NCBI GenBank assembly: GCA_030388725.1
Contig: CP128857.1
Location: 4,774,001 to 4,838,000 of the forward strand
DNA length: 64,000 nt
Origin: Prodigiosinella aquatilis
GTDB taxonomy: Bacteria; Pseudomonadota; Gammaproteobacteria; Enterobacterales; Enterobacteriaceae
Reading direction: 5' to 3'
Under the pieces are notes generated by a model that was not told the DNA's origin, did no database searches, and saw only the letters and a program-made list of their open reading frames with translations. The first letter of the stretch is position 1. The number at the start of each line of letters is the position of its first letter. Positions 34,530-43,166 of the stretch are shown here, in pieces. The position numbers were made by a program, and so were the translations under genes.

Positions 34530-36135
34530 GGTCAAACTGCCTTGCTTGATAAGGAATATTGACGAAAAACTGGGTATACACATCGGGTTCCGACTCAAAA
34601 TCGATCGTACCGCCAATTTTCTCCAGACTCTGTTTAGTCAGATACAGGCCGATGCCGCGTCCGCAACCTTTGGTAGAGAACCCTTCCTGATAAATCCGGG
34701 TTTGCACCTCCAGCGGAATTCCTGGGCCATCATCACCCACAATACAGTGCAGAAACCCGGACTGATGATGAAATGTGATACTGATTTCCCTGTTTTCCAG
34801 CCCGGATATGGCATCCATAGCATTCTCGATAAGATTACCCAGCACCGTAATCAACTCATTGGTAGCTTCAGTGTTATCAGTTTCCGGTAACAGACTGTCT
34901 TCGCTAATCGACAGTGTAATCTCCAGGTCGCGCGCCCGATTGATCTTACCCAACAGGAACCCGGCAATCACCGGTGATTTCACCTTACGGATAATCGATC
35001 CGATTTCCGCCTGATAATTATTCGCTGTTTTTAAAATATAATCTTCCAACTGAGAGTAGTATTTCAAATGCAGCATGCCCAGAATAACATGCAGCTTATT
35101 CATGAATTCATGAGATTGCGCCCGCAAAGCATCCGCGTAATAAGACATACCGGTCAGACGCTGTAATAACTGGCTGACCTCGGTTTTATCACGGAAAGTG
35201 GCAATGGCTCCAATAATGTCGTCTTTCACCACCACCGGCACCGTATTGGTCAGCAACAGGTTGCCATTGAAGTTGATCTCTTCATCCTGGTGAGGCGACC
35301 CCGTCTCCACCACCGTTTCCAGATTCATCATCGCGGGCCATTGGCTGATGGTACTGCCGATAGACAGACTCTCTGATGAACCATGCTGACTGAACAAGCG
35401 CTTGGCTTCATCATTGATGATGGTAATACGCAAATCGGTATCCACCGCAATAACGCCCTCTTTAATCTGTTTGAGCATGGCATTGCGTTGCTCAAACAGA
35501 TTGGAAATTTCAAATGGTTCAAAACCAAGCATGATGCGTTTCAGGGCTTTTACCAAAAAATAGGTACCCAACAATCCTACCAACGCGCCAAACAAGATGG
35601 TCCAGGGGATAATCCAGCGATTTTCGTTAATCACCGACTGCACGCTGGTCAGTGAGATACCCACCACCACCACACCAATCTGCTTACCGTTTTCATCAAA
35701 TACCGGGGTGAATACCCGCAACGCCGGATCAAGCACCCCTCGGTTCACTGCCGTATTTTCCAGCCCCAGCAAAGCTGGATAAAGATCGTCACCGATAAAA
35801 TGGCGACCAATCAGGTCTGGTTCGGGGTGCGAATGACGAATCCCGCGCATATCCGTCACGATAACGAACAGTAAATGGTTACGACGCTTAACATTTTCAG
35901 AAAAACGCTGGACGGCATAAAGATCGCCGATACCTTTCAAATCATTAATCACCACCGGTGAATTCGCGACGGTGCGAGCAATGGAGAACGCTTTGTCTTT
36001 CAGGTGGGTCTCCGTTAACTCGCTGATCCGGAAGAACAACAAGGCATACACCACCAACAGCACAGAACCAATGACGGCCGACACCATAAGAATCACAGAT
36101 GTTCCCAGCTTCAGCGGTGTCTTTTTCTTACTCAT
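34522..36135 (-). CDS. dcuS: C4-dicarboxylate sensor histidine kinase DcuS
   Basis: Two membrane helices (residues about 14-36 and 175-196) flank a periplasmic PAS (sCACHE) sensor whose ligand residues in DcuS, Arg and His in RHSHPEPD (R100, H103) and Arg in LRVFTPVFDE (R140), are all present. A cytoplasmic PAS follows, then the kinase with phospho-His342 in SHEFMNKLHVILG, the N-box NLIENAMDAI and G-boxes DDGPGI and GCGRGIGLYL. It senses fumarate, succinate, malate and citrate. Starts at 36135 (GGAG upstream) and 36162 are both possible. The frame gives about 537 aa (E. coli 543). Confidence 0.92.
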   Translation of the reverse strand: MSKKKTPLKLGTSVILMVSAVIGSVLLVVYALLFFRISELTETHLKDKAFSIARTVANSPVVINDLKGIGDLYAVQRFSENVKRRNHLLFVIVTDMRGIRHSHPEPDLIGRHFIGDDLYPALLGLENTAVNRGVLDPALRVFTPVFDENGKQIGVVVVGISLTSVQSVINENRWIIPWTILFGALVGLLGTYFLVKALKRIMLGFEPFEISNLFEQRNAMLKQIKEGVIAVDTDLRITIINDEAKRLFSQHGSSESLSIGSTISQWPAMMNLETVVETGSPHQDEEINFNGNLLLTNTVPVVVKDDIIGAIATFRDKTEVSQLLQRLTGMSYYADALRAQSHEFMNKLHVILGMLHLKYYSQLEDYILKTANNYQAEIGSIIRKVKSPVIAGFLLGKINRARDLEITLSISEDSLLPETDNTEATNELITVLGNLIENAMDAISGLENREISITFHHQSGFLHCIVGDDGPGIPLEVQTRIYQEGFSTKGCGRGIGLYLTKQSLEKIGGTIDFESEPDVYTQFFVNIPYQARQFDHD

Positions 36136-36692
36136 GTCGCACTCCGGAATAAGTATCTTCACCCCGCCATCTTAACCTGTTTCTAACTGTTTCGCGTATC
36201 CGGATAACACGCCGTGTCATATGCCAGGTGTTCTTTCCACTCGGTGTTAAAACGGAATATATTGTTCTCACCGGAGGTAATCGTGCAGAAGGGCGGGGGA
36301 AGTATTATTTCGTATCACGCTATTGTAAATACAACGGGTACAATAACAGCAGTAGTGTTATAAAAAATGAGGAAAATAAAATATCAGATTTTTATCACCC
36401 CACCGAATAAAAAAATAGTCACAACTAAGTACAATAATATTGTAAAATAAAAAATACGGTATGTTATTTTAATTACTAAACAGGTTTAATAATTTACTTA
36501 TCGAATAAAATTATCAGTATAAATAATAAATTAATGATTATAAATCAAAGTGATATAACAAATTAAAAACACATTATTAACACGATGGAATTATTTTATA
36601 TAGATAATAAATTAATTACCATTTTGATGGAAAATATCACTCTATGTTTTATTAAATGATTATTCATCATAATTAAATGAATACTTAATCTG

Positions 36693-36735
36693 TCAAAAAA
36701 TAACAGGCAGTTAAATTAACAAACTGCCTGTTATT
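36693..36735 (-). terminator. Rho-independent terminator of yidE
   Basis: On the minus strand a 14-bp perfect stem (36722-36735 with 36699-36712; AATAACAGGCAGTT and its complement) with a 9-base loop runs straight into a TTTTTT tract (36695-36700). A textbook terminator. Confidence 0.88.
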
Positions 36736-36742
36736 AGTACCA

Positions 36743-36773
36743 CTGATACATCAGCCATCGGCTGATGTATCAG
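36743..36773. other. Perfect 14-bp hairpin between the yidE stop codon and its terminator
   Basis: CTGATACATCAGCC (36743-36756) pairs perfectly with GGCTGATGTATCAG (36760-36773) around a 3-base loop. It ends 3 bases before the yidE stop codon and precedes the real terminator, so two strong hairpins stand in tandem. No U-run follows this one. Confidence 0.7.
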
Positions 36774-36776
36774 CTA

Positions 36777-38435
36777 TTACATCGACCAAAACAATACCGC
36801 TAATATTTGCGGTGACATAATACGCAAAAACATGGCAATCGGATAAACGGTGGCATAGGCTAGCGCCGGCGCACCACTGGTTTCATGTAACCCATTGGCA
36901 AACGCCAGTGCGGGCGGATCGGTCATCGACCCTGCCAACATGCCACACAGCGTCAGGTAATTCATCTTCGTCAACAAACGGGCCAGAATACCCACCACCA
37001 ACAACGGGATAACGGTAATCACGGCACCATAAGCAACCCACCGTAATCCATCGCCATACACCAACGTTGCAAAAAAATTCGATCCTGCCTTCAGTCCCAC
37101 CACGGAAAGAAACAGCACAATACCCAATTCCCGCAGTGCCAGATTGGCGCTTGGCGGCATGAACCAATACAACTTGCCGATACTGCCAATTCGCCCCAGA
37201 ATCAACGCCACCACCAGCGGTCCTCCCGCCAGCCCCAGCCGTAACGCAACCGGGAAACCGGGAATAAACAGCGGCACCGACCCCAACAACACGCCAAGGC
37301 CAATACCGATAAATACCGGCAACATCTGCACCTGTTGTAATTTTTGCTGTGCATTACCGACAATATCCGCTACCGCATCAATGGCCGTTTTCCGCCCCAC
37401 CAACGTCAAAATATCGCCGAAATGCAACGATGAATTGTTGGCGGCCACCAATTCCACCCCGGCACGATTCAGGCGGGAAATCACTACGTCGTAATTTTTT
37501 TTCAAATTCAGATCACGGATTTTCTGCCCCAGAACCCGCTCGTTGGTAACAGCAACCCGTTCAACACTCAAATCCGTACCACGGGTTGATAAAGAGGTAT
37601 CCACTTCGTGGCCAATCACTAAACGGGCTTGATCCAGATCGACTTGCGCGCCCACCAAATGCAAATAATCCCCCAATTGCAGGATGGAGGAAGGTGCAGG
37701 CACCATCAATGCGTTCTCCCGTTTCAGACGCGAACAGACAATCGCATTGCTGTTCAGAATCGGGACATCCTGAATCGCCAATCCTTGCAGATTAGGGTTC
37801 ATCACCTCAATGTTCATAGTGTGCAATTGCTCGTGGTTCTGCCCACTGTGGCTTTCAAACTGCTTTGCTTCTCTATCCACAACGACACGAAACAGCAAGC
37901 GCAGCAACCACATCACCAGCAGAATCCCACAGATACCAAGCGGATAAGCCATGGCGTATCCCATACCCATCTGATTGATGAGCACATTGCTGGAACCCAG
38001 ATCAGTCAAGATCTGCTGCCCAGCACCCAGCGAGGGGGTATTCGTTACCGCTCCAGAAAAAATCCCCAGAATGATCGGCAGCGGCACACCAAATAACGTG
38101 TAAATGGCAATAGCCACCATACCCCCCAGTAACACGGTCAGGATGGCAAAACCATTCAAACGCAGGCCCGATACCCGCAGTGAAGAGAAAAATCCCGGCC
38201 CTACCTGAATGCCGATGGTATACACAAACAGGATGAGACCAAATTCCTGAATAACATGCAGCATGTCCCCATTCAGTCTGAAGTGATAACTTTGAGCAAA
38301 GTGACCGACAATAATACCGCCAAACAAGACACCACCGATCCCCAGACCTACTCCATAGATTCGCCAGTTGCCAATCCATAACCCCAGCACTGCCACCAAC
38401 GCCAGCATACTCACGGTAAGCGCAATATCACTCAT
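36777..38435 (-). CDS. yidE: YidE, putative transporter of the AspT/YidE family with two RCK_C domains
   Basis: Inner-membrane protein of 552 aa (E. coli YidE has 553). Two five-to-six-helix halves, with repeated motifs (FGLILFVYTIGIQVGPGFF and LGIVLFLSVVGLKAGSNFF; GIFSGAVTNTPSLGAGQQ and GMLAGSMTDPPALAFANG), flank two cytoplasmic RCK_C (TrkA_C) domains (VCSRLKRENALMVPAPSSILQLGDYLHLVG; VVISRLNRAGVELVAANNSSLHFGDILTLVG). The substrate is unknown. The AspT aspartate-alanine exchanger is the best-known relative. The yidE-ibpB-ibpA-yidQ order is as in E. coli. Confidence 0.93.
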   Translation of the reverse strand: MSDIALTVSMLALVAVLGLWIGNWRIYGVGLGIGGVLFGGIIVGHFAQSYHFRLNGDMLHVIQEFGLILFVYTIGIQVGPGFFSSLRVSGLRLNGFAILTVLLGGMVAIAIYTLFGVPLPIILGIFSGAVTNTPSLGAGQQILTDLGSSNVLINQMGMGYAMAYPLGICGILLVMWLLRLLFRVVVDREAKQFESHSGQNHEQLHTMNIEVMNPNLQGLAIQDVPILNSNAIVCSRLKRENALMVPAPSSILQLGDYLHLVGAQVDLDQARLVIGHEVDTSLSTRGTDLSVERVAVTNERVLGQKIRDLNLKKNYDVVISRLNRAGVELVAANNSSLHFGDILTLVGRKTAIDAVADIVGNAQQKLQQVQMLPVFIGIGLGVLLGSVPLFIPGFPVALRLGLAGGPLVVALILGRIGSIGKLYWFMPPSANLALRELGIVLFLSVVGLKAGSNFFATLVYGDGLRWVAYGAVITVIPLLVVGILARLLTKMNYLTLCGMLAGSMTDPPALAFANGLHETSGAPALAYATVYPIAMFLRIMSPQILAVLFWSM

Positions 38436-38582
38436 AGCAGATATCCTTGAGCAGAAATGTAAACGCGATCCGTTCTATTACATCACGGAATTTGTCTCTC
38501 TCATTATAGGTGATGAGAACAAGCCCTTAGGTTTCAAATAATTGTGGCAGAAGATTATGAGGGGAACCGTGGAATACAACAC

Positions 38583-38615
38583 AAAAACGCCCGTTACCGG
38601 TAAAGTTAACGGGCG
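38583..38615 (-). terminator. Rho-independent terminator of ibpB
   Basis: On the minus strand CGCCCGTTA (complement of 38607-38615) pairs with TAACGGGCG (38588-38596 complement) and is followed by TTTTTG (38583-38587). It lies about 120 bases after the ibpB stop. The rest of the 299-base ibpB-yidE gap should carry the yidE promoter near 38480-38520. Confidence 0.75.
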
Positions 38616-38734
38616 GAAGATCACGTAACCTATTCGAAAGCAGACATCATGGCCTCATCCCGGCACGATCCTGATGCCAATAATGCGCCTATTAAAAACG
38701 GATCAGCTCTGGCATGGAGATGGTTCGCGGGTCA

Positions 38735-39178
38735 TTATTCTTCGGTGTTCGTCACCGTCTCAGTTAGCGCAGGGTGCGACCTGCCGATAGCAATCCGCTG
38801 CGGCTGCAATGCCTCCGGCACGTTTCGAACCAGGTCGATATGCAGCAACCCGTTAGTAAACTGGGCTTCGGACACATGTAAATGTTCCGCCAGCGTAAAG
38901 CTCAGAGAAAAAGGTTTAAATACCAGCCCTTGATGCAGATACTCCACTTTTTTCTCTGGTGGTGTCGGTGTACCTTTGACAATCAGATGTTGCCCTTCCA
39001 CTTCGATATCCAGCTCTTGTTGCTGGAAACCGGCTAATGCCAACGTGATTCGATAGTGGTTTTCACTGTACTTTTCAATGTTATAAGGTGGGAACTCTAC
39101 GGCATCCCCCATTGAGCTGGCCAACTGATCAAAACCTATCAACTGACGCAGCAGCGGCGATAAATCATAACTACGCAT
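38735..39178 (-). CDS. ibpB: Small heat shock protein IbpB
   Basis: Hsp20/alpha-crystallin chaperone of 147 aa that binds aggregating proteins and hands them to DnaK/ClpB. It begins MRSYDLSPLLRQLIGFDQLASSM and has the alpha-crystallin core (YRITLALAGFQQQELDIEVEGQHLIVKGT) and the C-terminal tail after LVRNVPEALQPQRIAI, where the IxI-type motif sits. It is longer than IbpA at the C-terminus (RSHPALTETVTNTEE). It lies downstream of ibpA on the same strand. Confidence 0.95.
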   Translation of the reverse strand: MRSYDLSPLLRQLIGFDQLASSMGDAVEFPPYNIEKYSENHYRITLALAGFQQQELDIEVEGQHLIVKGTPTPPEKKVEYLHQGLVFKPFSLSFTLAEHLHVSEAQFTNGLLHIDLVRNVPEALQPQRIAIGRSHPALTETVTNTEE

Positions 39179-39203
39179 GGTCGTTACTCCTTCTATGAAG
39201 CGA
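39179..39203 (-). promoter_or_regulatory. ROSE-like RNA thermometer at the ibpB ribosome site
   Basis: The mRNA contains UCGCU (complement of 39199-39203) followed by the AAGGAG ribosome site (complement of 39187-39192) a few bases before the ibpB AUG. U(U/C)GCU opposite AGGA is the signature of ROSE-type thermosensors in small heat shock genes, and an ibpB thermosensor is known in E. coli. Inferred from the motif only. Confidence 0.5.
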
Positions 39204-39303
39204 GATAATCTGCCCCGACAACGTCTGGCGTTGCGGAGACGTCCCCACCTTTGGCGGACGATATTCGGTTAGTACGACGATTTCTCATGCCACAGGCCGT
39301 CGG

Positions 39304-39717
39304 TTATTTAATTTCGATACGACGTGGTTTCAAGGCTTCCGGCACGACGCGTTGCAGGTCGATATACAGCAGCCCATTTTCCAGATTGGCAGCAGTGATC
39401 TGAATATGTTCAGCCAACTGGAATTTACGTTCAAAATTTCGTTCGGCAATCCCTTGATACAGATAGTTGCGGGGTGTGGGTTCACCACTGTGTGCCCCTT
39501 TGACAATTAGCATGTTGTCGTGGGCAGTGATCTCCAGCTCATGCTCGGCAAAACCGGCAACCGCAATGGCGATGCGATATTGGTTCTCATCAACCAATTC
39601 GACATTATACGGAGGGTAACCACCATTACTCTGGCTCTGGCCGGCTTCCAGCAGATTGAACAGGCGATCAAAACCAATGGCGGAACGATACAGCGGAGAA
39701 AAATCAGGGTTACGCAT
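39304..39717 (-). CDS. ibpA: Small heat shock protein IbpA
   Basis: Hsp20 chaperone of 137 aa (E. coli IbpA also has 137). It begins MRNPDFSPLYRSAIGFDRLFNLLEAGQSQSNGGYPPYNVELVDENQYRIAIAVAGFAEHELEITAHDNMLIVKG and ends VPEALKPRRIEIK, with the conserved IEI C-terminal anchor. It acts with IbpB on protein aggregates. It has its own heat-shock promoter and a thermosensor-like leader. Confidence 0.96.
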   Translation of the reverse strand: MRNPDFSPLYRSAIGFDRLFNLLEAGQSQSNGGYPPYNVELVDENQYRIAIAVAGFAEHELEITAHDNMLIVKGAHSGEPTPRNYLYQGIAERNFERKFQLAEHIQITAANLENGLLYIDLQRVVPEALKPRRIEIK

Positions 39718-39722
39718 TACAG

Positions 39723-39740
39723 CCTCCTAAGCTTCAGCGA
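39723..39740 (-). promoter_or_regulatory. ROSE element core in the ibpA leader
   Basis: In the mRNA, CCUCGCUGAAGCUUAGGAGG places UCGCU (complement of 39736-39740) opposite the AGGAGG ribosome site (complement of 39723-39728) just upstream of the ibpA AUG. This is the defining feature of ROSE thermosensors, which melt on heat shock to free the ribosome site. Confidence 0.65.
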
Positions 39741-39829
39741 GGGGAGTGATAAAAACCTTCCATCAGGACAGGTCATTAGCCCGGAAAGAATATCCAATCG
39801 GCATATTCCTCTGTGTGGACATATCACAA

Positions 39830-39857
39830 ATATGGTGACCCAGCGTCAATTTTCAAT
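39830..39857 (-). promoter_or_regulatory. Sigma-32 (RpoH) promoter of ibpA
   Basis: On the minus strand ATTGAAA (39857-39851) is followed after 13 bases by CACCATAT (39837-39830), close to the RpoH consensus CTTGAAA-N13/14-CCCCATNT. It lies about 115 bases upstream of the ibpA start, leaving room for the thermosensor leader. Confidence 0.7.
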
Positions 39858-40037
39858 AATGGATTAGAAAAATTCGCGGTTTTTCATGCAAAATTTCCTC
39901 TGAAATCGGCAGTTATCACATACACTGAGAGAAAAGCACAATATGACAAATTTGCGTAAGCAGAAGTAACTTTCGGTTAATCTGACTATGCGGGTACAAG
40001 CGACAAAATGAGGAGATTTCCTTCTCTGGGTAACGTT

Positions 40038-40391
40038 ATGACCATATTGAAAAGTGCCTTATTTTCATTCACGTTGTCAGGAAGCGCGTTAATTGTTTCC
40101 AGCGGTTGTTCTAGTGTGATGACACATACTGGCGGGGAGCAAGGTTACTATTCCGGAACCAAAGCCAGTGTGGCAATGCTGGAGGATAAGAAAACCAACT
40201 GGGTGATGAAACCACTTGCCGCCATCGATCTCCCCTTCTCGGCAGCATTGGATACGTTACTGTTACCATATGACTATTATCACGTTGGCGATAAATCCAA
40301 ATCATCACTGCGCCAGCGGATCGCCGATCACGAACAGCAGAATCAGCTCGTCAGTTCAACAACACCAACGATGGCAGCGACTCGTCACTGA
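40038..40391 (+). CDS. yidQ: YidQ, YceK/YidQ-family lipoprotein
   Basis: Small envelope protein of 117 aa from the ATG at 40038. A hydrophobic signal segment (ALFSFTLSGSALIVSSGC) ends in a lipoprotein-like cleavage site with Cys, then GCSSVMTHTGGEQGYYSGTKAS, TNWVMKPLAAIDLPFSAALDTLLLPYDYY, all matching the DUF1375 (YceK/YidQ) family. The position next to ibpA is that of E. coli yidQ. An upstream ATG (40008) is possible but less likely. Function unknown. Its last 7 bases overlap the convergent regulator gene. Confidence 0.85.
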   Translation: MTILKSALFSFTLSGSALIVSSGCSSVMTHTGGEQGYYSGTKASVAMLEDKKTNWVMKPLAAIDLPFSAALDTLLLPYDYYHVGDKSKSSLRQRIADHEQQNQLVSSTTPTMAATRH

Positions 40392-41389
40392 TGTTCCGCC
40401 TGCTGACGATGAATCAACGTCATGGGGATCACCGCCCTGACCGGTTGTGGTTCCCGATTCAATGCCTGTTGCATAGCCTTGAAGGCATGTTCCACCCAGG
40501 CATCCTCATTCTGGCGCATAGACCAAATCTTATTGGATAAAAATCCCAGCATGGCATGTTCATCGAAGGTGCCAATATTAATCCCAGCCGGAATATAGCC
40601 ATAACGTTCGCGGATAACACTGAGGATCCCTTCCAGTACTGGCAGCGAAGAGGCAATGAATGCCTGGGGTGGGACGTCATGCTGCTGGAAAAATTGCTGC
40701 ATCATCAGGATACCGTCTTCCCGGCGGTTATGGCCGGCTTCTATCACACACGGCGTCAGGCCGTAATCACGTATCGACTGCTGGTAGCCTCGCAGACGGT
40801 CGTGGATCGCTGGCTGATGAATATCACCCGCCATAAAAAACAGCGGTGTGGAGGCATCATCCGCCAGCATGGCTTGTGTAAGGACAATGCCGCCCTGCAA
40901 GTTATCACTGATCACCAACGGAATATTTTCTGCGCCAAAATCACGATCCAGCAACACCAGTGGCCGTTTGACCGTCCGGACATGATGTTGCATCGCTTGC
41001 ACTGACGACGGGACAACAAACAACCCGTCCACATTACGCTGCAACAGTGAATCCACCAGCGCATTTTCATGGTCAGGATCACTGTAAGAGCAGCTGATCA
41101 TCAGTTGATAGCCTACTTCATGACAGCGCATTTCCAGCTTTTCTGCCAATGTCGAGAAGAAAAGGTTAGACAGGCGAGGGACTATCAGCCCAAGCGTATC
41201 AGTCTTATTCAACTTCAGGCTGCGGGCGACATGATTCACGGTATAACCGTGTTCAGTCACATAATCGGTAATACGCTGTTGGGTTTTTTCACTGATACGG
41301 TACTGCTCAGCTTTACCGTTCAATACCAGACGCACCGTGGTAATTGACAAGCTTAACGCGTTGGCAATCTGCTCAACCGTTTTTGCCAT
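40385..41389 (-). CDS. LacI-family transcriptional regulator (FruR/ScrR-like), probable regulator of the adjacent Tct cluster
   Basis: The protein has 334 aa with an N-terminal LacI helix-turn-helix (TVEQIANALSLSITTVRLVLNGKAEQYRISEKTQQRI) and hinge HGYTVNHVARSLKLNKTDTLGLIVPRLSN, then a periplasmic-binding-like effector domain (LVLLDRDFGAENIPLVISDN, GTFDEHAMLGF). The NGKAEQYRIS segment resembles FruR (Cra) and ScrR. It sits at the 3' end of the TctABC/isomerase/kinase cluster on the same strand, separated by 235 bases. A palindrome of Cra-like layout lies at the head of that cluster. The effector is unknown. Confidence 0.85.
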   Translation of the reverse strand: MAKTVEQIANALSLSITTVRLVLNGKAEQYRISEKTQQRITDYVTEHGYTVNHVARSLKLNKTDTLGLIVPRLSNLFFSTLAEKLEMRCHEVGYQLMISCSYSDPDHENALVDSLLQRNVDGLFVVPSSVQAMQHHVRTVKRPLVLLDRDFGAENIPLVISDNLQGGIVLTQAMLADDASTPLFFMAGDIHQPAIHDRLRGYQQSIRDYGLTPCVIEAGHNRREDGILMMQQFFQQHDVPPQAFIASSLPVLEGILSVIRERYGYIPAGINIGTFDEHAMLGFLSNKIWSMRQNEDAWVEHAFKAMQQALNREPQPVRAVIPMTLIHRQQAEHQ

Positions 41390-41438
41390 GGAACACCTTA
41401 TCCATAAGGGAAATGAAAGATTTTAGTGTAGCGCATTA

Positions 41439-41454
41439 ACTAACTCGACGCAGC
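41439..41454. promoter_or_regulatory. Weak operator-like half-palindrome upstream of the LacI-type regulator
   Basis: ACTAACTCGACGCAGC agrees at 12 of 16 positions with the core GCTAACTCGAGTTAGC found in the perfect palindrome at 50068-50091, including the whole TAACTCGA block. It lies 50 bases before the regulator gene, suggesting autoregulation. Tentative. Confidence 0.35.
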
Positions 41455-41624
41455 TTTCCATAAGCCACAGACTGACAATGAAATCCCGATGAACGGTTTA
41501 ACTAAAAGAGCAAGATATTCAGGACGCGCGAAGAGAGGTGTTTCTGAGAAAGCCTCATCTCCGCGCTCCCCTTGATATCAGGCTTACGCGACAACATACA
41601 AACCGACGAAGGAATGCGATTCCG

Positions 41625-43151
41625 TTATCCTGCGTTTTCACAGCTCAGTTTTTTTTTGCTGCGATAACGCTTAATCATCGGTGAAATAATCGGCAACAGT
41701 AGGGTTAGCAGCGCGATGATGATAAACACCGCACACACAGGACGAGTCAGGAAAACCATCGGGTTGCCCTGAGACATCATTAAAGAACGACGCAAGTTAG
41801 TTTCCGCCAACGGCCCCAGGATCATACCTATCACTATTGGTGACATCGAAAAATTGAGTTTTATCAGGACGTAGGCTACCAACCCGGCCCCCATCATCAA
41901 AAACACATCCACCATGCTGTGATTGACGGTATAAGCACCAACGGTACAGAGCAGCAGAATCGAAGGCACCATACAGGTACGGGGAATGTCCATTACCTTC
42001 ACGAATAGCCTCATGCCGAGGAAACCCAATAGCCCCATGCAAAGGTTCGCCACCATCAGTCCGATAAAAATGGTATCCACTACTATCGGATGATCAGTAA
42101 AAAGCTGTGGTCCCAGCGCCAATCCCTGAACCAGAAAAGCCCCCATAATGATAGCAGTCGCGCCATCACCGGGAATACCCAGCGTCATTAGCGGAACCAT
42201 ACTGCCACCCGCCACCGAGTTGGCGCCGGCTTCCGGCGCAGAGACGCCTTCCGGTGAACCATGACCAAATTCTTCCGGTGTTTTTGACCACCGCTTGGCC
42301 TCGTTGTATGAGATCCAGGAAGCAATATCGCCCCCAACACCGGGAATAGTGCCGATACCAGTGCCAATAACGGATGAACGTATCCAGGTTGGCAGACAGC
42401 GTTTGAAATCCACCCAACTCGGCAAAATACGCGTGATCTTCGCTACTGCTTTTTGAACATTGTTTGCATGGCGGGAACGCAGTTCCTCTTCGAAACCCAG
42501 TAATCCCTGCGAGAAGGCAAACAACCCCACTAATACCGGGATAAACGAGATCCCCCCCATCAGGTAAACCGAGTCAAAGGTAAAACGCATGCCGCTGGTC
42601 ATCGGGTCAAGACCAATGGTGGCAATGGCCAGCCCTAACCCGCCACCCATTAACCCTTTAACAATCGACTGAGAGGACACACTGGTAATAATACTGATCC
42701 CGAACACTGACAACGCGAAATACTCGGGGGCTGAAAATCCAGTGGCAACCGTCGCCAGCATCGGCGCAATCAGGATCAGGGCGATAGTGCTGAACACCCC
42801 GCCAAACAGCGAACCCATGGTCGACAACCCCAATGCTCTGCCCGCCTCACCGCGTTTCGCCATTGGATAACCATCCAATACCGTGGCGGCCGATGCCGGT
42901 GTGCCGGGGGTACTGATTAAAATAGCGGTGATCGACCCACCATATACCGCGCCGCAATACACACCCAATAGCAGCAATATCCCGTTGACACCCTGAAAAG
43001 AGTAGGTGAGCGGCAATAACAGGGCAATCCCCATATTCACGGTGAGACCAGGAATAATACCGATCACAATACCGGCCAATGTGCCAAGGAAAATGATGAT
43101 CAGGGTGTTAAAACTCAATACCGTGGCAAACGCTGAAAGAAGCTCGTTCAT
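41625..43151 (-). CDS. tctA: TctA-family membrane subunit of a tripartite tricarboxylate transporter
   Basis: Large integral membrane subunit of 508 aa with about a dozen helices. Family motifs are IIPGLTVNMGIALLLPLTYSF, CGAVYGGSITAILISTPGTPASAATVLDGYPMAKRGEAGRALG and GIPGDGATAIIMGAFLVQGLALGP. With TctB and the periplasmic TctC it imports carboxylated solutes (citrate in the classic case) using an ion gradient. Three start codons in series are possible (GTG 43157, ATG 43154, ATG 43151); spacing from GGAG favours 43151. It is the last gene of the cluster. Confidence 0.93.
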   Translation of the reverse strand: MNELLSAFATVLSFNTLIIIFLGTLAGIVIGIIPGLTVNMGIALLLPLTYSFQGVNGILLLLGVYCGAVYGGSITAILISTPGTPASAATVLDGYPMAKRGEAGRALGLSTMGSLFGGVFSTIALILIAPMLATVATGFSAPEYFALSVFGISIITSVSSQSIVKGLMGGGLGLAIATIGLDPMTSGMRFTFDSVYLMGGISFIPVLVGLFAFSQGLLGFEEELRSRHANNVQKAVAKITRILPSWVDFKRCLPTWIRSSVIGTGIGTIPGVGGDIASWISYNEAKRWSKTPEEFGHGSPEGVSAPEAGANSVAGGSMVPLMTLGIPGDGATAIIMGAFLVQGLALGPQLFTDHPIVVDTIFIGLMVANLCMGLLGFLGMRLFVKVMDIPRTCMVPSILLLCTVGAYTVNHSMVDVFLMMGAGLVAYVLIKLNFSMSPIVIGMILGPLAETNLRRSLMMSQGNPMVFLTRPVCAVFIIIALLTLLLPIISPMIKRYRSKKKLSCENAG

Positions 43152-43166
43152 CATCACTCCATAATG

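Larger units (their letters stand above)
36136..36776. other. AT-rich intergenic region upstream of dcuS and downstream of yidE (641 bp)
   Basis: No gene can be supported. The half nearest dcuS should hold its promoter. From about 36400 to 36690 the sequence is extremely AT-rich with many ATAAT runs. The end next to yidE carries two hairpins listed separately. Confidence 0.5.
39718..40037. other. Divergent ibpA-yidQ intergenic region (320 bp)
   Basis: It contains the ibpA leader (39718-39829), the sigma-32 promoter (39830-39857) and an upstream region for yidQ on the plus strand with no clear promoter boxes beyond an AT-rich stretch at 39860-39900. No gene in between. Confidence 0.6.

Noticed and set aside
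36228..36410. 60-aa open frame in the AT-rich gap upstream of dcuS
   Set aside because: Low-complexity residues, no ribosome site and no family resemblance.
41520..41590. Possible tctA terminator (GAGG...CCTC repeat)
   Set aside because: Short imperfect stem without a U-run; not strong enough to list.
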